Below are positions 22,594-24,379 of a stretch of DNA of 24,379 bases, piece by piece. Origin of the DNA: Chloroflexota bacterium (GTDB lineage: Bacteria > Chloroflexota > Dehalococcoidia > SHYB01); NCBI GenBank assembly GCA_016200725.1, contig JACQEE010000004.1, positions 1 to 24,379 on the forward strand. Reading direction: 5' to 3'. Position 1 is the stretch's first letter; every line of letters begins with the position of its first letter. A program made the position numbers and the translations under genes. Under the pieces are notes generated by a model, which was not told the origin of the DNA, ran no database searches, and worked only from the letters and a program-made list of their open reading frames with translations.

Positions 22594-23715
22594 TCAGGCC
22601 GCGCGGTCTGTGAGCAGAGCGCCTATGCCGCCAGCCGCCTTGACCAAGCGCGCGCGCGCAGGCCCGGTCACAACCTCGACGCGGGCACCGGCGCCTTCAC
22701 TCTGCTCAATAGCGATTTCAACAATGTCGTCGACTGGCTTCATCGCGGCAGCGCATCTCGGACACACGCGCACGATGGTCGCGCTGGCAAGGCCGCATTT
22801 GGAGCATTGGCACCCCTTCAACGTGAAATCGGCGGCGACAACCAGTTCGAACACGTCCCCATGGCGAATAGCGAGGAGCGTTTCGTCACCGCCGAGCACA
22901 GCGTGATGGTGCTTGGCCCCGCGTGTCACGAGTTGTTCCACCGTGCGCGTCTCCTTCTCCTCCTCGAACCGCCGCTCGACCTTCAGGGCCTCGCCCAGGA
23001 CATCGCCATCCGAGGCGTGCATATCCACGGAGATCCGGCCAACCACAAGGCTGGTCAACTCCTTGGGCAACTCCTGCTCGAACTTAGACAGCGCCTCGGA
23101 TGCGCCTCCGATGATGAGCCGGTTGAAGCGCTGGGCGCGGCGCATCTCGGTAAGCGCTTCGATCGCATGCCGGACGTGCTGGCGCACCTTCGTCGCGTGC
23201 CGCTGCTCGACCTTCGCCTGGTGCTCCGTCTGGCTATGCCGCTTCGGCACCCGATCCTGCACATTTCGCTGCTCTTCGATCTCTCCGAGATACAGAACGA
23301 AGAGCCGAGCCTTCTCGTTGTCCACGAGAGCCACTGCGTAGCGCTGGTAGTCGTCAAACAGCCGGGCCAGCGGGCGGACGTACGGACTGGCCGCGTACCG
23401 CACCTCGTCGCGCATGGGGATACGGAGCTCAGTTACTGACCAGAGGTCCTGCGCCTGGCTGCTGAAGATCGCCAAGCTCTGCCCGTGCGACTTGTGGCCT
23501 CCGATGTAACCTTCGACGCGGGCGCGGTCCACAGCGAACGCCTTGCGCTGCGCCCCAGCGAAGCCTTGCTCCATGGTATCGAGAGTACGTTTGAGCCTGT
23601 ACAGTTTGTCCTTCCACAGTCCCGTCGATGCGTCTTCATCGAAATAGACCGAGAGTACGTCGACGCCTGGCTTACTTCGTTTGACCAGGGCTTGCAGAGC
23701 ATCGTGAGTGAGCAT
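22594..23715 (-). CDS. Bacterial archaeo-eukaryotic release factor (baeRF)-like protein with zinc ribbon
   Basis: A 373-residue protein resembling the bacterial eRF1/Vms1-like (baeRF) group. The N-terminal domain begins around VDVLSVYFDED and continues through a helix-rich part to SLAIFSS and VRPLARLFDDYQRYAVALVDNEKARLFV. A charged, His/Arg-rich helix follows (about 150-190), then the eL30-like third domain (RFNRLIIGGASEALSKFEQELP through VVGRISVDMHASDGDV). The C-terminus holds a probable zinc ribbon, Cys304/307 with Cys318/321 (CSKC and CPRC). I see no GGQ tripeptide. Family members are proposed to act on stalled ribosomes or tRNA. I start at ATG 23715 (MLTHDALQAL), with GGAG about 7 bases upstream, not at 23799, whose extra 28 residues are unrelated. 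It precedes the single-domain usp gene by 13 bases. Confidence 0.8.
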   Translation of the reverse strand: MLTHDALQALVKRSKPGVDVLSVYFDEDASTGLWKDKLYRLKRTLDTMEQGFAGAQRKAFAVDRARVEGYIGGHKSHGQSLAIFSSQAQDLWSVTELRIPMRDEVRYAASPYVRPLARLFDDYQRYAVALVDNEKARLFVLYLGEIEEQRNVQDRVPKRHSQTEHQAKVEQRHATKVRQHVRHAIEALTEMRRAQRFNRLIIGGASEALSKFEQELPKELTSLVVGRISVDMHASDGDVLGEALKVERRFEEEKETRTVEQLVTRGAKHHHAVLGGDETLLAIRHGDVFELVVAADFTLKGCQCSKCGLASATIVRVCPRCAAAMKPVDDIVEIAIEQSEGAGARVEVVTGPARARLVKAAGGIGALLTDRAA

Positions 23716-23768
23716 GGGTTTCTCCGTGATGGTGGTTATGAGGTGTCTTGTTCTGCGCGCTGGTGCAA

Positions 23769-24038
23769 CTAGAAGTGTGGGTCCCACCATTCGAGCCACT
23801 TACCCAGAGGCATCTCCAGCAATATGATGTCGCGTGGATGGCCATCGAGGTCCTTGGCATGCCCCGGGAGACGGCCAGCCTGCACAAAGCCAATGGCCTC
23901 CGCAGCCTTACGAGCCGTCTCCTCCTTCTCGGCCACGATTTCGACCATCACTCTATCGAGACCGTTCTCGTTAGCGATGGTCACCAGCTCGCGGAGCAAG
24001 AGGGTGCCGAGTCCTCGATCCCGGTATGAGGGATCCAC
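23769..24038 (-). CDS. GNAT acetyltransferase fragment, N-terminus missing (possible pseudogene)
   Basis: The 89 residues from the first GTG show only the second half of a GNAT domain. Motif A is VDPSYRDRGLGTLLL, with the acetyl-CoA-binding R-x-x-G-x-G, followed by a helix, VMVEIVAEKEETARKAAEAIGFVQAGRLPG and a closing LLEMPLGKWLEWWD strand. The frame upstream still reads sensibly for a few residues (HVGQLRVV), so the true protein began earlier. However, the next 30 codons are Arg-rich with no ribosome site. A GTG at 24114 with an AAAGGAG site opens a different frame (SKTHIYTASDAGKC) that would need a one-base shift to join. A complete GNAT would need about 60-80 more residues before motif A. 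I infer truncation plus frameshift. Confidence 0.6.
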   Translation of the reverse strand: MDPSYRDRGLGTLLLRELVTIANENGLDRVMVEIVAEKEETARKAAEAIGFVQAGRLPGHAKDLDGHPRDIILLEMPLGKWLEWWDPHF

Positions 24039-24154
24039 GACTACGCGGAGTTGGCCGACGTGGCGACGGGCATTTGCCCGCGTCCGATGCCGTATAGATG
24101 TGTGTCTTTGACACGTTCGTCTCCTTTGTGACGATATTCAGAATCGCTCTAGGT

Positions 24155-24379
24155 TCACTGGGGTCTGACGATCAGGACTGGCGCGCCGGAGGAGAGCACC
24201 AGTTTCTCTGCCACGCTGCCGAGAACCCAGCGGCCGATGCCAGAGCGCCCGTGGGTGCACAGCGCCACGAGGCTCGCATGGGACGATTGGGTGAAATCGG
24301 AGATGCCTATCGCCGCCGAGCCCAGCGTGTGGTAGGACTCGACGGTGGCGATGCCTGCTTCCTGGAATTCTTTGGCTTT
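24155..24379 (-). CDS. Universal stress protein, C-terminal part (fourth; runs off the window)
   Basis: The frame is open to the end of the window and closes with TGA at 24155-24157. The visible 74 residues are the end of a UspA domain: KEFQEAGIATVESYHTLGSAAIGISDF, then CTHGRSGIGRWVLGSVAEKLVLSS and a final PVLIVRPQ strand. The ATP-binding glycine pattern is intact. It resembles the second domains of the tandem usp genes in the window, so this may also be a two-domain protein, but the 5' part is outside. It lies upstream, in transcription order, of the GNAT remnant. Confidence 0.9.
   Translation of the reverse strand, partial: KAKEFQEAGIATVESYHTLGSAAIGISDFTQSSHASLVALCTHGRSGIGRWVLGSVAEKLVLSSGAPVLIVRPQ

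Noticed and set aside
1..24379. CRISPR arrays, tRNA or rRNA genes, transposases or attachment sites
   Set aside because: No regularly spaced repeats, no cloverleaf-like or rRNA sequence, and no transposase or integrase motif was seen on either strand by eye.

Overview
The window is GC-rich, densely coded bacterial DNA. Almost every gene lies on the minus strand, and no gap exceeds about 180 bases. Ser/Thr/Pro-rich lipoprotein leaders, several universal stress protein (Usp) genes and a BMP-type ABC importer would suit a member of the Chloroflexota. That placement is a guess from style: there is no rRNA or other marker here. I saw no tRNA, rRNA, CRISPR array, insertion sequence or origin.

Region 1 (1-867, plus strand): the 3' end of a secreted protein with a carbohydrate-binding-like beta-sandwich, then a short lipoprotein gene. 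The lipoprotein reading frame runs into the antisense of the next gene and looks cut off.

Region 2 (819-13688, minus strand) is the main find: a tightly packed, apparently single operon of twelve genes. In transcription order they are an ABC ATPase, two permeases and a BMP-family binding lipoprotein; a biuret-hydrolase-like cysteine hydrolase; an amidase-signature enzyme with altered active-site residues; DUF2877 (AllH/YlbF), DUF1116 (AllG/YlbE) and FdrA (AllF); a 58-residue FdrA-linked protein; carbamate kinase; and an ATCase-fold carbamoyltransferase whose aspartate-binding residues are replaced. Read together, the importer would bring in a ureide or biuret-like compound, the hydrolases would release ammonia, the FdrA/AllG/AllH set and/or the ATCase-like enzyme would move a carbamoyl group to phosphate, and carbamate kinase would turn carbamoyl phosphate into ATP, CO2 and ammonia. 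The actual substrate is not determined by the sequence.

Region 3 (13756-24379, minus strand) is a stress and membrane-maintenance cluster: four Usp genes (one cut by the window edge), FtsH, two overlapping APC permeases, a GyrI-like protein, a LiaF-C-like protein, a 43-residue membrane peptide, a bacterial release-factor-like (baeRF) protein and a GNAT remnant. Two transcription units in this cluster, headed by ftsH and by the second usp gene, carry similar TCAC direct repeats about 60-100 bases before their starts, suggesting shared control by an OmpR/PhoB-type regulator.
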